Source: Eucalyptus grandis
Taxonomy: Eukaryota; Streptophyta; Magnoliopsida; Myrtales; Myrtaceae
NCBI RefSeq assembly: GCF_016545825.1
Contig: NC_052614.1
Location: 44,390,712 to 44,454,711, forward strand
Direction: 5' to 3'
Length of the DNA: 64,000 bases
The notes beneath the pieces were generated by a model. That model had not been told where the DNA came from and did no database searches. It worked only from the letters and a program-made list of their open reading frames with translations. Of this stretch, positions 33,271 through 46,293 are shown one piece after another. Position numbers and translations under genes: made by a program. Positions within the stretch are counted from its first letter, which is position 1. Every line of letters begins with the position of its first letter.

Positions 33271-36200
33271 TGTCACGCCCCGATCCTCAGAGCGCGTGCA
33301 CATCCCGGCTTGGTCGATTAATTAGCGACGTCCCAGGACACATCGCTAACCCATTCATTTTAGTGTGCATGCGGAAGCGAATAATAATCTCTAGACAATA
33401 ACACAATAGACATAATTTTTTGAAGTAAATCACAACCACACTTATATATACATAGCAAACCATAATATATATATTACAATCCAAGCCACAAGGCAGGTGG
33501 TTTCAACAACTACGGGTCCTCGTCCTCCTCATCATCTCCTTCCACACTCCAGCTAGAGCCTACCGTGGAATACACAGGAGATTATGGATCTTCAAGGCCA
33601 AGGTCCACTGGGTCCACCATCAAACCTTCTCTAGGGTCTGTTGTGCCCTTCCCAAATGCAACCTCGAGCACATATAGAGGTATCTCCGATTCCACTATGG
33701 GGCCCTCTCTCGGTCCATTATGATCCTAGTGATACCATGATCTGTACTAATGGAGCACCTTCTTAGGTAATCCTGCATCAACCCAGATTATGGACTTCAC
33801 CAACTCGTACTCTAACCCATTAGGGTGCCCCTGTATCAGGATGTAGTTCCTCTGTTCGATCATCTTCTTAGGTTGCCCAAAATGCTCGGGAAGAGCTGCC
33901 ATCTATGAACCTGAAATGTTATCCCAGAATAGGGTGAGACGGCGTCTCAACAAGTTCAACCCCCTAACACCCAACTAGGAAGAAAATACGCCTTGAGGGC
34001 TGCCTAAGCACAATCATGAGTCAAAGGACTTACCTTGGCCTCGATTTCCTTCCTATAAGTTAATATAATTCGTACAATTATTCAATCAATCAATCAACTC
34101 ATCACACCTGATCGGCTCATCGATTAATCAACCTAGTCAAATCCATAACATCAAGACCATCATATGGTCCTTCCAATTACCCATTTCGACCAATGATTAC
34201 GGCCACACTCGGGCACGGCCTACTAAATATTCGGCGGTGAATTACGGCCCAACGGGTGCGGTCGGTTCCAAGTTCGGTGGCAGATTACGGCCCAACGAGC
34301 GTGGCCATACTTCGCGATGAATTATGGCCCAACAGGTGGCAGCCATACTTTGGCGGCTTTCTTGACCCATCACACAATCTCACGCATAGCAGGCGTCATC
34401 TCGACTTTCAATAGTCACCTCACTACGACTATAATATTTGCACTTTCAAAATTCCCACCATTTATATAGTCAATAAAAACATTTTTGGCGTTGTAAACCA
34501 ATGCCCGAAAATTTTCTAATTAAATACTGAAAATATAAAATTTTGGAATAAAATCCCAAAATTACAAATCACACTTAATTTACAAAATAACAGCCAATTA
34601 AATAAAGAGATCACACCACTACAAGTCAAGATAAAATTCTGGTCACCTAAGTTATCCTGGTCTAATTTCCGAAAAATAAATAAATAATTAAATAATATGG
34701 AAAATAATTAATAAATGCCAATAAATAGAACTTAGTCCCATAAAACCTAATTAAAATCCGAGACGAGCCCAGAAAATTTCCGAACTACTCTAGATAAATA
34801 CTAGAGCTTGTCTAGGCCCTAATTGCATTAAACTAACCACTTAACATGCATCAAGAATTAACTAATTCATTAATCTATTCTAACTAACCACCTAACCCTA
34901 ACTTAGTATGAACAAAACAACCCTTAAACGTCATTAACTTACTAAGCGAGGATTAGTGAGTTAAACTCACTTGTTAAATGATCCGCTCGGATCAAATCGA
35001 TGGTGAGGCGAAGAGGGGCAAGAAACTCCAAAGCAAGCTAGCCAAACGGGATCAGGAAAACCTTAAAAACAAGCTCGACAACAACTTGGAGACCCACTTG
35101 GCCTGGTTTTGGTCTGGGCCAAGAAAAACTGGATCGGTGGTGCAGTTGGGACGGAAACAAGCCAAGAAGGGCTGAGGGGGCCAAACCAGGTCCAGGCGGA
35201 GGCAGGCGGCGGCTCTAGCGACTCTGACAGTGACCTACGGCATCTTGGTCACCTGCTGGAAGTGAGGATGGGCGGAGACAACACGACTGGGATGACGGTG
35301 GCATGCGACGAGTAGACAAGCACACAAGGGGCGCGACAGTGGCTTTGGCTTCGGCGGGTGGCTGCGACAACGACGGGAAGCTGCAGCTCGATCTTTCTAG
35401 GCTGCTGGAGGTGTTCGCACGTTGGATGGAGGGAGATGGATGGTGGTTGATGGTTTTGGAGAAGAGAAAGGGAAGGGGAAGGGGACAAAATGGGCTTGGA
35501 GGGGGCCACCATGCCTCATCCTCACCTCTTTGGTCCCCTTGGAGGGCTCCACCTTGCATAGCTGGCTTGCACAGCCCATTTTCAGACCAAAAGACCCCTT
35601 CTAGAAGACTTGAGGAGGGCCAAATGTCATGGGTGATGGGGGCATACGAATTTGTACATGTTGCACTTCAATTTCCATCCAAATCTTCCTTGAATTATTC
35701 CAATTAGGCTTCGATAAATTTCAATATCAAGTCATTAATCAAATTAGTATTTTTCATCACCAATTGATCCCACTTGCATCCCAATTTCGGGATACAAAAC
35801 GATCATCCGAATTTTCTAGACAAAAACGACCCTACCTCGACTTTTCCCAAAAGTCTCGGTTTACAAAATAATCTTCGGAGATTGAGACATTCCAAAAATG
35901 ACTCATGACATGACAAAACTTTCAATTTCTGTAATCGGATTCAAAGTCGTGATTAATTTCAATTCGGCACGATTTTAGCATGACCTAGGCTATTGGGTAG
36001 CTTTCAGAAATTTTTAGTACAAATGACCCGTGGTTGATTTTCTTCGAGCCACAATGAACCTATTCGACACATTGGCGACTCTTGGTGGTCGTGAAAATCT
36101 CGAGGTTTCGATTATCGACACGGTACCAAAACGACAGTATAGAGCTAGTCGACGAGACTTTTGCAATTTAGTGGAATCACCCGCGTTTGGCCACACATCT

Positions 36201-36451
36201 CAATTCAACCGACCTATCTCAGATCTTTAATCGATTTTTAACTGTGCCGTAATGACCTCTACAGATGAGCACGGTCGAATAGCCGATTCCTAATCGAATT
36301 CTCAAGTCTAATATATTAAAAAAAATTATGACTTCCCAGAGGGTCTAGTTATCTCACAAATGATTAGCTCTAAAAATAGCACCATAGGCGCATCGATGAA
36401 AGGCCTGATTAATTTAATTGAAAGCAGAACCAAAATTTTCAGGATGTCACA
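33271..36451 (-). repeat. 3' LTR of the chromovirus, 3181 bp
   Basis: Plus-strand ends are TGTCACGCCCCGA at 33271 and GGATGTCACA at 36451. The same terminal words occur in the two solo LTRs, in slightly mutated form. Open frames inside, including up to 134 codons at 35303-35707, overlap on both strands and are not genes. Confidence 0.85.
34197..34350. repeat. Tandem array of about 50-bp units in the chromovirus LTR
   Basis: Four imperfect units, each with ATTACGGCCCAAC (or a variant) followed by a GG-CATACTTCGGCGG-like word. Absent as an array from the other two LTR copies as far as I can see. Confidence 0.55.
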
Positions 36452-36466
36452 ACTCTTCCCTTTTTA
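36452..36466 (-). promoter_or_regulatory. Polypurine tract of the chromovirus
   Basis: Minus strand reads AAAAAGGGAAGAGT directly before the TGTGACATCC start of the 3' LTR. This is the primer for plus-strand DNA synthesis in LTR elements. Confidence 0.7.
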
Positions 36467-36599
36467 TAAAAATTTCGATCCTCGAAATTTAAACCATTAC
36501 AATACTTTAAACAAAAAGGTGGGGGTACAAATATCTCATCGACTCTTGTCTTCCAAGTTACTCCTTCAGTGCCGTGGTGTTGCTAGATCACTTTGACCA

Positions 36600-37620
36600 A
36601 CAGGATGGTCTTTGTACGCAACTTGCTCGTTTCGATCCATGACTTAAACCGGGCTTTCAACGTATGACACTCTGTCATCCACGTTCAATTCTTCAAAATT
36701 AAGCACATGGGTCGGGTCAGGCTTGTACTTCCTCAACATCGACATGTGAAAGACGTTGTGCACTTGTGCCAATCTCGACGGCAACGCAAGACGATCGCTA
36801 GGGTCTCAATTTTCTCTAGAATTTCAAATGGACCTACGTACCTCGGACTCAGTTTTCCTTTCTTGCCAAAGTGCAAAGTTCCTCTCATTGGTGACACCTT
36901 CAGAAAAATGAGATCACCAACTTGGAATTCCAATGGTCTCCAACGCTTATCTGTGTAACTTTTCTGTCTACTCTGGGCAGTCTTTAGTCTGCCTCTAATC
37001 ACTGCAACTGTATCCACTAACTACTGAACCAACTCTAGGCTTGTGATCTTTCTTTCCCCAACTTCATCCTAACACACTAGTGTCATGCACACTCTGCTAT
37101 ACAATGCTTCAAAAGGAGTTATCTGAATGCTCTGCTGATAACTGTTGTTGTAGGCAAATTCGACCAGATGAAGCTGTTCTTCCCAACTTCCTTTAAAATC
37201 TAACACACAAGCTTGCAACATGTCCTCAAGGGTTTGAATTGTCCTCTCAGACTAACCATCCGTTTGAAAATGATATGTCGTACTATACTGCAGCTTAGTT
37301 CCTAAGGCAGCCTGCAAACCTTTCCAAAATGCAGTTATAAATCTCGGGTCTCAATCTGAAGTTATCGTCACCAGCACTCCATGTAGACAAACTACCTGAC
37401 GCATGTACAACTCTGCGTGTCTATCCAAATTGAGGTCCTTTCGTACTGCAATGAAGTGAGCCGACTTTGTTAGTCTGTCAGCCACTACCCAAATGGAATC
37501 ATTATCTCTTTGACTCCTCGGTAGGCTGGTCACGAAATCCATCATGATGTGCTCCCATTTCCACTCTGGGATTTCGAGAAGTTGCAAAAGTCCTCCCAGC
37601 TTGCAATGCTAAGCTTTGAC
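36600..37620 (-). pseudogene. Chromovirus integrase and chromodomain-like C-terminus
   Basis: Core segment shows WEHIMMDFVTSLPRSQRDND and VVADRLTKSAHFIAV, the first catalytic Asp region of gypsy integrase. After a gap with stops comes RWRPLEFQVGDLIFLKVSP and GKLSPRYVGPFEIL, the GPY/F module. Beyond a frame change, a tail with HHGTEGVTWKTRVDEIF recalls the W-rich end of a chromodomain, which targets integration to heterochromatin. Several stops and frame changes; non-functional. Confidence 0.8.
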
Positions 37621-37849
37621 CTGCTAACACATCAAACACTTGACAACATGCTTGGCGATGTCCGCCTTCATACTAGACCACCAATAGTGTTGACGTAGAT
37701 TATGATACATCTTGGTACTATCAGGATGAATGCTGTAATTGCTACGATGTGCTTCTGACAAGATATCCTCTCTAAGTTCTACATCATCAAATACAACCAA
37801 ACGTCCTCGGAACCTCAGCGTTCCCTTATCAAAAATCTAAAAGTCAACT

Positions 37850-38445
37850 TTTCTCTTATCTATGTCCTCTTGTAGAATCTTCTGAACATCTAAGCATGTC
37901 GGCTGAAGTAACTTGATTATGATCTTGACATCCGACTTTGAGGGTGGCCATAAAATTCGAAATGTGGCCTACCTCAAACTTGAACACCAAATCTTGGGCT
38001 CTCTCGATTAAATTCCACTCCTTAATCAATATGTGAGCGACTGAAGACTTTCGACTCAAAGCATCAGTGACCTTATTCGCCTTTTTGGGGTGATAGAATG
38101 TCACAGTCGTAGTCCTTCAGAAGTTCCATCCATCGGCGTTGTCGCATATTCAACTCCTTCTGAGAGAATAGATACTTGAGACTTTGATGGTCCGTGAAGA
38201 TCTAGAATCTTTCTCCGCACAAATAGTGTCTCCAAATCTTCAGGGAAAAAATAATTGCTGCAAGTTCTAAGTCATGCATCGGGTTATTTTGTTCATGAGG
38301 CCTCAACTGATGGGAGGCATATGCAACTACTCGAACATGTTGCATCAGCACGCAACCCAATCCTCTGAACGACGCATCACTATAGATCTCGAATCCTCCA
38401 AGACCAGATGGAATGGCCGCATATGTGGGATAGTCAACTTCTGCT
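37850..38445 (-). pseudogene. Chromovirus RNase H and end of RT
   Basis: Across frames the minus strand shows the [11 protein letters not shown] start of RNase H, the [17 protein letters not shown] and [14 protein letters not shown] stretch, and DALSRKSSVAHIL. This is the standard RNase H end of a Tekay/Del-type polyprotein. The RT YVDD box is not present: the element is cut just 3' of it. Confidence 0.75.
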
Positions 38446-39002
38446 TCAGTTCTTAAAACTAAAAAATTCAGAAATCAAGGTTCTTAACTGAACTTTGTGA
38501 AGTTTTTGACACAAAAGTCATATTAGCATTAAAAGAAATGTCTCTGTACATTTTTTATTTTATTTTTCTTTTTTTGGTTAAAGGTTTGACCAAAAGTCAA
38601 CTATTTATCAACCATTTAGTTAACTTTTTTTTAAAATGTTGATTTTTTTGGTCAAATATTTGAATTTTCAAGAAATTGATTTGACAAAAGTGAAATTAAA
38701 GCTAAATGGAATCATTTTGGATAAAAAGTCAATTTTTTTACCCAGTTTGACTTTTGGTAAGAGGATTGACTAAAAAGTCAACTCGAAAGTCAACCGTTTG
38801 GCATTTTAGGTTTTTCTTGAAAATGAGCAAGAAATTGCTTATAAACGACAATGCAATCTGACCAAAAAAAAAAAAAAAATGCAAAAGAAAGAAATGAAAA
38901 ATGACACTTTTTGGTCAAGAGATAAGCTCCATCATGATCGAAATCCAAATATCGATTTTTTTACCTTTTAATGACGCATCAACTAAAAATCAGGTATCAA
39001 CA
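38446..39002 (-). repeat. 5' end of a Tat LTR, about 557-bp fragment, minus strand
   Basis: Minus strand begins TGTTGATACC at 39002 and follows 16172-16690 of the solo LTR, including the repeated GGTTGACTTT and TTGACCAAAA words. It stops abruptly at about 38446 next to chromovirus sequence, so a deletion fused two unrelated retroelements. It supplies independent support for where this LTR family begins. Confidence 0.8.
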
Positions 39003-39234
39003 ATTGGCTTGTAAAATGGAGAAACAATTAGTTTTTTTATGAGGAAGTGAGGGAAGAGGTGTGGGTGGTGAGACTGAAAGTGATGGTGGTGATGATGGGT
39101 CATAGAAAACCATAAATTAGAACTTATCACTTTCACCAAGGGTATCAACAGAAAGATCTATGTTCAAATACCTTTAGTATAAAACATCTCTAGCCTTTCA
39201 AGCTTTTCGCTTTTGTTTTGCAGCCGGGTCTACT
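39003..39234 (-). other. Internal remnant of the movement-protein-like element
   Basis: AT-rich, short open frames only. Adjoins the C-terminal part of the movement-protein-like gene. Confidence 0.4.
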
Positions 39235-39564
39235 TCATCGGGAGAATTTGTATAGGAAGAACACTCGCAAAAAGGATTCCAAAAAACAATTATCATAAGG
39301 GTCTAGCTCAGGGATTGGATTGGGAACACGAGGGTGGATAATAAATAGAGTTCGGAAGGTAAAATGACTTTCTTCCTTTTCTTTGCCAAATTTGATAGCA
39401 ACAATGCCATCCTTTTTCCCCATGAATTCAGAGTTAGAGGATTGGAGTGGCGTGTTGTTCTGATGCAGCTTCTTGTAGTTAGTAGTCCAAGTCTTTAGGA
39501 GAAGCTTGGCCAGCATGAATACAAAAAGCCTAATCATTTTGCATAGAGATTAACAATGCATCTT
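39235..39564 (-). pseudogene. Movement-protein-like gene, C-terminal part
   Basis: A 100-codon minus-strand stretch whose first third contains a KTWTTNYKKLHQN segment and then a serine-rich, lysine-rich tail. It continues, after removal of the solo LTR at 39565-43266 and one copy of ATCTT, the gene segment at 43267-43948. One frame change lies near the junction. The fold proper is in the other segment; this is the region that follows it in this protein class. Function here is not testable by eye. Confidence 0.5.
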
Positions 39565-42500
39565 TTTCACGACCTGAACCCCGGGCACACAACAACCCCT
39601 TCCTCAGTCGATAGAAACCGATGTCCCATGACTCATCACCAACCCTTCATTTTTAATCTTTCATTATGCGCAAGCGCGAAACAAACCATCTCCCCATCAA
39701 ACAGACAATCAAGCGATCAAACAGGGATAGTGAAATGAACAAAAAACACAACATCTACTCATATATACATTTTTATATTGGATTAACCTACGAAGGATCA
39801 TTTCCGATCTACAAGCCCAATAGAGGGTCGATCCATCCTCTAAGCCGTAAACCAAAAGAAACCGGGCTAGGCTAACCCAACTATACACAAAAAGAACCCT
39901 TAGGCTCGACACTACAGTCACTCAAACCTAACGGACTCAAACCTCGTCGAGTCATAGTCGGAGACATACAGGTCGATCACTGGTGAAGCGGGGCCAAGGT
40001 TCTCCACTGCATCGTCAGGAGGGTCTAGCTCCATGGGATCCCAGTCAGCGTCCTTGGGGCCCCTAACGGGCGACCCATCAAAACCTCTCAAGGGACCGAT
40101 CAATAAATCGCCATCCCGGATGAACCATGCCTAGAACCAATAGGGTATCCATTGCCCCAGTCCCTCATCCACTCAGATGGTGGAGAGATACTTCTCGTAC
40201 AAATGCGCTCGACCCAAGAAGCGATAGTGCGTCACGACAGTATACCAGTCCTTAGGGATACCAAACCTCATTGGCGGAAGCGCCATTCTAAGGACCTGAA
40301 AGTGGTTATACAATAACCAATGAGATAAAATCTCAGTGAGTCCTCCCCTAAGCCCCCGGTTAGGACACCAACTTAACGCAGGTATCTCTTCAGAACCACC
40401 CCACAAATAAAACCACGACTAACAACCAACAATCATCAAATCGATTTACATTCGACCTTACCCGGTATGACATACCCTACACGTTAAATATCAGCATAAT
40501 ACACGTAATGCACATGGCCATTAGATGATACAGTTTATCATTCACATATGAGTCGCGTCACAAGCGATCTCACCTGGCCATTGCCACCCTCTGCATGTTA
40601 TCAATTCATGCGTACATGCCATAAACAATGTGATCCACTCACGCATAACTGGAACCACCGATACCATGGTTCTCATACGCTCTTGCACACTAGTGAGCCA
40701 CCTATCACGCCTCAATCGATCACACAGGTCCCAATTATAAGGTAAAACTGTTATGACACGTCCTATACTGTGCCACACAATTTTACCCCATAATAAGGCA
40801 CAACAATCTCAACACTCATGCGTGTTCCAGTTATTATTGACCTCCCGGCCATGGCCACCTTCCCAATCAGCGATCATCTGACTCCCACCGGGCTACCAAT
40901 AGAAATTAGGCTTCATTCCATCCCGTTAGGCACAGCAACATCTAGAACTTCCACCTAGACAGTATCCCTAAAAGGGACATCGGTCCAAAATCTACTGCGA
41001 CCGACTTTCGACTCCCGTCGAGTATCGCCCCCAAATTTCCGTTGGGTGACGGTTCAACTTTTGATCACGCAAGTACACCTCTAAGACTTCCTTTCTATAT
41101 GTGAGCATTTAGCCAATGCACACATGCTTGCATATATACACTTTCAAATCATTTTCTCCTAAAAGCGATCCATTTCCAATGTCCCTCAAAAACTCATTTT
41201 AATTTTTTTGTGAAAATCACTCGATTCATGCAAATGCCCATGCATTTACACATCCATTCACTTTATAGGATTAAAATACATTAATTTAGACAACTTTTCG
41301 TATTATGGATGAACAGTGTGCGTGAACAGTGCGTGTGAACAGTAAATTGTGAACAGTGCATGTGAACAGTAAAATTCCAAAATTAAAGAATTAATAAATT
41401 AAATCCAAAAATCATTAAAAACATTTATTAAAGTAAACAATCAATCAATTAAAGCTAAACATACTTAATTAAGCACATAAGCAGCATTAAACAAATAAAG
41501 CGATATTAAGCTAAACTAATCTTAACCATTCATCTAACCACATATTTTAAGACTAATACAACTTAATTAAATCTCCTAAACTATGATTAACTCTAACTAA
41601 ACCAACCCTACGCAAGTTTAGGCATTAATCCGTTTAGGCACTAGTCAACGGATTAGGAGTTAAACACACCCGTTAAGCAGGCCGGAGACACGGACGCGGT
41701 GGCAACGACGGAGGCTACGCTCGGGAACCTCAACCACAGTGATCCAAGGTGGTCTCGGGGTCAAAACAGCAGTCACAAACTTGGACTCCCTCTGCAACTC
41801 CCGGAAACCGAACTGCCAAAGGAGGAGAGAGGCTGAACGGGCTGGCCAGAGCTCCGACGAGGGGTTAGCCAGCCACCAGCGACACCTGGGGGTCAAGGGG
41901 CACCTGCTGGTGGCTGGGCTAGGCAAAGGCTTGGTCGATTAGGAGAAAACAGGCTGCAAAGGCAAAACAGGTGGAGTAATGCAAGCTACTAGGTGGACGG
42001 ACGAGCAGCAGTTTCTAGCCGACTGGCAGATCAGCTGACGGCTCCAACCGGCGAACGGCCAAGTCTAGGTGTACGCTCTAGGCATCCTAAGCACAATGGT
42101 GGGTGGCACGAGAGCTGATTCGCACGAGAAGGCAACAATCAACTCATGTCTTTGGAGAAAGGTCTGTTGGAGCAAAAGAAGGAAGAAGAAGAAACAAGGG
42201 AGAGAATGGGCTACGAATTTGCTTTAGTTGAAGGAGGGAGAGAGAGAGTGAAGTGAGGGCAAAAAGTCAAGCCTCATTAAGGTTCTTCAATGCATGCTTC
42301 AACTCCCCATGCAAGTCACCTCATCTTCTCTCTCTTCCTTTGACCTTATCCACATAATCTAGGGGCAAAATGGTCATTTCCACCTTGCACAATTTCCCAA
42401 TCTACCATTGGGCTGAAAATGAAGGGTGGGCCTAAGAAATAGGCTAGGAAATGAATAGGAATGGGCTTGGGAAATGATTGGGCTCAAAATGGTTTGATGC

Positions 42501-43266
42501 TAGATAATGGGCTTGGAAGATAAAATGGTGGGTTGGGCCCAATGGGGTCACTTGCTTGCCTTGGGCCTACCACGGTGGCTATCCCACCTTGGGCCTAAGG
42601 CCCACACTGGCTTCGCTCGGCCCACATCCTTACAGGCTTGATTCATCTGTCTGTAAGTCCTTTTTCCCCATACTCGGCTTAACTGACACTACTAACTGTC
42701 AAAGTTGCATCATCCGAAGTCCATCCCGGACGTTCCTGATAGTTCAAAATCCAATTTTGGGTTCTCATGCCATGTCAGTTTCGCCCTAATGCTATTTTGG
42801 GTAAAACTCAGACTGACAAGCGGCTTTGAGATTCACGTGTAACCAACTCGTGCCAAACCACATTCAAAACATCTCAACACATGGACGTCCTTGACTACAT
42901 GAAATTGCGGAAGATAGATTATTATTTCAAAGTACACAATTACCAAGGATCAACCTAGGGTCGTTTGCAGGCTCGATAACAGTAAATGGAATCACCCGTC
43001 GTTCCATTATGTTCTATCTGCGAATCGACTTCTAGTCATCCTTGAAATCGACCTGCCTATCTATAGGATCGTCATCACGCAAGTCTCACGATCAAGTCGT
43101 TTTCCCAAGTCAAGTTCTTTAGTTGTACGAGTTCTGTCCTCGTTAGCATTTCCCCTCAAGGTTAGTATCTCAAGAATGATCAATTCCGAGTGAGATTAAC
43201 CATTAATGCATTGATGAAATTCACATTAATTCATCCCTCAGAGGGCTCGAATGTCAAGATGTCACA
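39565..43266 (-). repeat. Solo LTR of the chromovirus family, 3702 bp, TSD ATCTT
   Basis: Plus-strand ends are TTTCACGACCTGAACC (first bases mutated from TG) and GATGTCACA. ATCTT is at 39560-39564 and 43267-43271. Shares long stretches with 44108-47118, for example CACGTCC-ATAC-TGCC-ACAATTT near 40755 and 44746. It splits the movement-protein-like gene. Open frames inside are not genes. Confidence 0.9.
41308..41370. repeat. Five spaced TGAACAGT words
   Basis: TGAACAGT occurs five times with 4-6 bases between copies, inside the solo LTR. No known function assigned. Confidence 0.6.
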
Positions 43267-43356
43267 ATCTTCATTTCCATTCTAGAAATTGAGATCAAGG
43301 ACATGATTCTGTACTCAATAAACCATTTGATAATAAAGGGTTGTAGCAATGGGATC

Positions 43357-43948
43357 GGCAATTTAAGGTGCCCCTATGAGCTGGATTTGAACCTTCAAGA
43401 AGGAGAACAACTGAAGATCTGAAAGAACAACATTGAAATTTGGATAAAAGGTTACAAAAGTTGTCTCATTATTCAAAGTGATTTGAATAGTGCCAATACA
43501 AGCATGATGGTATTCAAGGAACTGAGTATCTAATAAAGTCATTCTAGCCACAACTGGCAAGCCTTTTCGACCATGAAATGTAAGTGCAAGTCGCACAACT
43601 CCATAATGGATATGCGAATATCCCTATCGGGTCCACTATTTAGGGAATTCTGCGGGAATCTGAAGAGTAACAAAATACTCTTTTTTCAATGACTGGAATA
43701 GGGTGCTGGTCAAACTTGGAAGACTGCACATACTCTCTTACTTCTTTTGGAGTATGTTGGATACGATGTCTCATAGAGCGGATGAGAGAAAATGAAGAAG
43801 ATGGTTTAGCAAAAGTTGAATGGGGGTTCATAAGAAGAAGCTTAGTTAAGAGAGACTTCATAAAGATAGTCAATCTTGGAGGCATTTGATACATAAAACT
43901 TAGATAGAGATGAAGAAGATGAAGATGGAGCAAGAGTAACAAGAGCAT
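43357..43948 (-). pseudogene. Movement-protein-like gene (30K superfamily), core part
   Basis: Minus strand. The segment 43948-43640 holds the N-terminal region, ending in a stop near 43640. After a frame change, 43596-43363 holds the beta-rich core with RLALTFHGRKGLPVVARMTLLDT and a hydrophobic VTFYPNFNV strand, ending in a TAA. This pattern resembles the 30K-superfamily movement proteins of plant pararetroviruses, which carry virus between cells through plasmodesmata; related genes occur in plant repeat DNA. Two frame breaks plus the solo LTR make it dead. A search against PF01107 would decide. Confidence 0.55.
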
Positions 43949-44057
43949 TGAGAGTTACCGAAGTAATATCAAAATCGGCCGTGATAAAGGAAAAATTTTC
44001 TCAATGTGGATTCACCATTTGAGCACATGGAACAAAACTAAGTTACAAATGAAACCA

Positions 44058-44071
44058 GGCTCTGATACCAA
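44058..44071 (-). promoter_or_regulatory. Primer-binding site (initiator-Met tRNA)
   Basis: Minus strand reads TTGGTATCAGAGCC directly after the LTR end GATCCCATCA. TGGTATCAGAGC is the standard plant initiator-Met primer site. Confidence 0.85.
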
Positions 44072-44107
44072 TGATGGGATCTATGCTTAGAATCGGGGAA
44101 AACCAGG

Positions 44108-46262
44108 TGTAATGCCCTGAACCCCGAGCGCACGAACATCCCTCGGCGGTCAATTAAAAATGCGACATCCCAAGATGTCGCCGACCCATTCTTTTTATCT
44201 TTCAATTAAACGCATGTGGAACGAATTAAATAAACACCCAGTCAATCAATAATAGTAGGGATAGTAAAGCACAACAAAAGTTGCCGAAAACAACTTATTT
44301 ATTTATCCACTGTTACCCCTAGGAAGTTTAATAATTACAAGCTTTTCTACAGCCACTTCCTATCGACCCTCTCAAAAACCTTTAGGGTTTAAGGCTAACC
44401 TAAACTTCACTAATGGCAGGGCCAGCCAAAGGCGTCGCATCTCGCGCCCACCACATCGGCACTCAGCAGATCTCCACGCTACGGCCCTGAAAATGGTTAT
44501 CAACAACGGGGTGAGATAAAATCTCAGCAAGTTAAAATCCCTAAGCCTCGGTTAGGATGTGAATTCGCCTCAAAAGCGGCCTAAGTATGCGCCAAACATA
44601 AACTTACCTCGCCTCAGCACACCCCTGCACATTAGCACGTCTCGTCCAACAATAATAGATTAACATGCATAAATAACAATCAGAATACATATCTCCCATG
44701 CACCAAGCATCCACATAGGTCCTAATTATAAGGTAAATCTATTTTGGCACGTCCCATACCATGCCTAACAATTTCACCCTATAATCAAACGCAATGCATC
44801 ATAATCATTCACACGTGTTCCGATTATTATGACCCCTCAGGCCATAGCCCACACAAGTGTCGGCGGTCTTCCGGCCTAACCAGGCATCGTACCGCCCCAT
44901 CAGGCACAACAACATCCAGAATCCTCGCCTTGACGGCATTCCATAAATGAGTATCGGTCCGGCCTCAACTGTGACTCGGCTTCCAGACCCACACCCGGCA
45001 TCCGATAAAATCAGGCATCACCCTCAACTCTCGTCGGGTGACGGGTTCCATTAAGTGACCATGCAGGCACATATTAGCCAAGAACACCATGCTTTGTTTC
45101 AAATACTTTATTTTCAAATAATGAACTTCGTCAATTTTTCTTATTTAAAAATCCTAATAAAATAATCATGTGTGGTCACGTTTTCGAAATTGAACCGTCA
45201 AACTTAGTACACTCCCATTTTAAAACTCCACAGTTTTATCTAGCGTGGAAAATTCGGCATCCAAACCCAACACCTCACATTCTTTCTATTTAATTGCCAT
45301 GTAATCGACTTTTGTATTAAAAATCAATAACTACCATAGAGCAATCAATTGCATACAATCATACATACAAACAAGCAAAATCATGCATAGTTTCATTCAA
45401 GAAAACGAGCGTAAAATTCTACGTAACGCCTAATCCGTCACTAATTACGCTAATTGCGATTAATTAAATTGACGATTAAAATAAATAAATTACGATTAAT
45501 TAAACTAAACTCAATTCATTAATCCAACCATGATTAATTAACCTAATCATAATTACTTAGGCTAATCATAATTAAAATTAATCTTAACCAATCTTAACCT
45601 CAATTAAACTAAACCAAGCTTAATAAAGACTAATCTAGGCTTAACTAATACTAACCCTCATTAGCACTAATCTAACCAACCATAAGCACAATGAACGGCC
45701 TACAACGATTAGAGAGTTAACTCACGGGTTTACGATGGCGACGCAACGGCGTCGAGGACATGCCACTTGAGGATCGAACAAGGCTCAACGACAGCGATGG
45801 CGGTCCTTCCAAGCTCTCGGCCAAAGGGGTGCTTGGCTTGGCTTGGGGCTGGTCGGCTGCAAGAGCTTGGCGAGGCTGCTGGCGATGGGTGGTTAGGTGG
45901 TCACGTGAGGCGCTGCTGGTGGTGTTGCGGGGGTGTCGGGTTCTGGCGAGTGGTGGCTGGACACTGAAGCTAGCGGTGGCTACTAGAGTTGGGACGCTGG
46001 CGAAGGAGTGGTGATGTGGTTGAGTAGTGAAGAAAACACTATGGTGGAGGTGTAAGGTGAGGCTGCTGGGTGACGGTGGATGATGAAGATGGCAATGGAT
46101 GATGATGTGGTTGTGAAGATGGGATGAGGCGGAGGGAAGAAAGGGACACAGGACCAAAAACCTGGGGAACAAGGAAAAATATGTGAAGAAGGGAGTGAAC
46201 AGGGGAAAAGAACTTGAGATGAAGGAAGGAGCAGAAGGATGGAGGCTGATCGTGCGTGCGTG

Positions 46263-46293
<31 letters not shown>

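Larger units (their letters stand above)
33271..38445 (-). mobile_element. Truncated Tekay-like chromovirus (Ty3/gypsy)
   Basis: Minus-strand order: end of RT and RNase H (about 38445 to 37850), integrase (37800-37020), C-terminal integrase/chromodomain-like part (37017-36600), polypurine tract, then 3' LTR (36451-33271). The 5' part, with gag, protease, most of RT and 5' LTR, is missing. At 38445 it abuts a Tat LTR fragment. Its LTR is related to the solo LTRs at 39565-43266 and 44108-47118. Confidence 0.8.

Noticed and set aside
34197..34350. CRISPR-like array
   Set aside because: Four adjacent diverged units without spacers, in a plant LTR; simple tandem duplication.
35303..35707. 134-codon frame and its antisense frames
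   Set aside because: Lie inside the chromovirus LTR and are not conserved in the sister LTRs.
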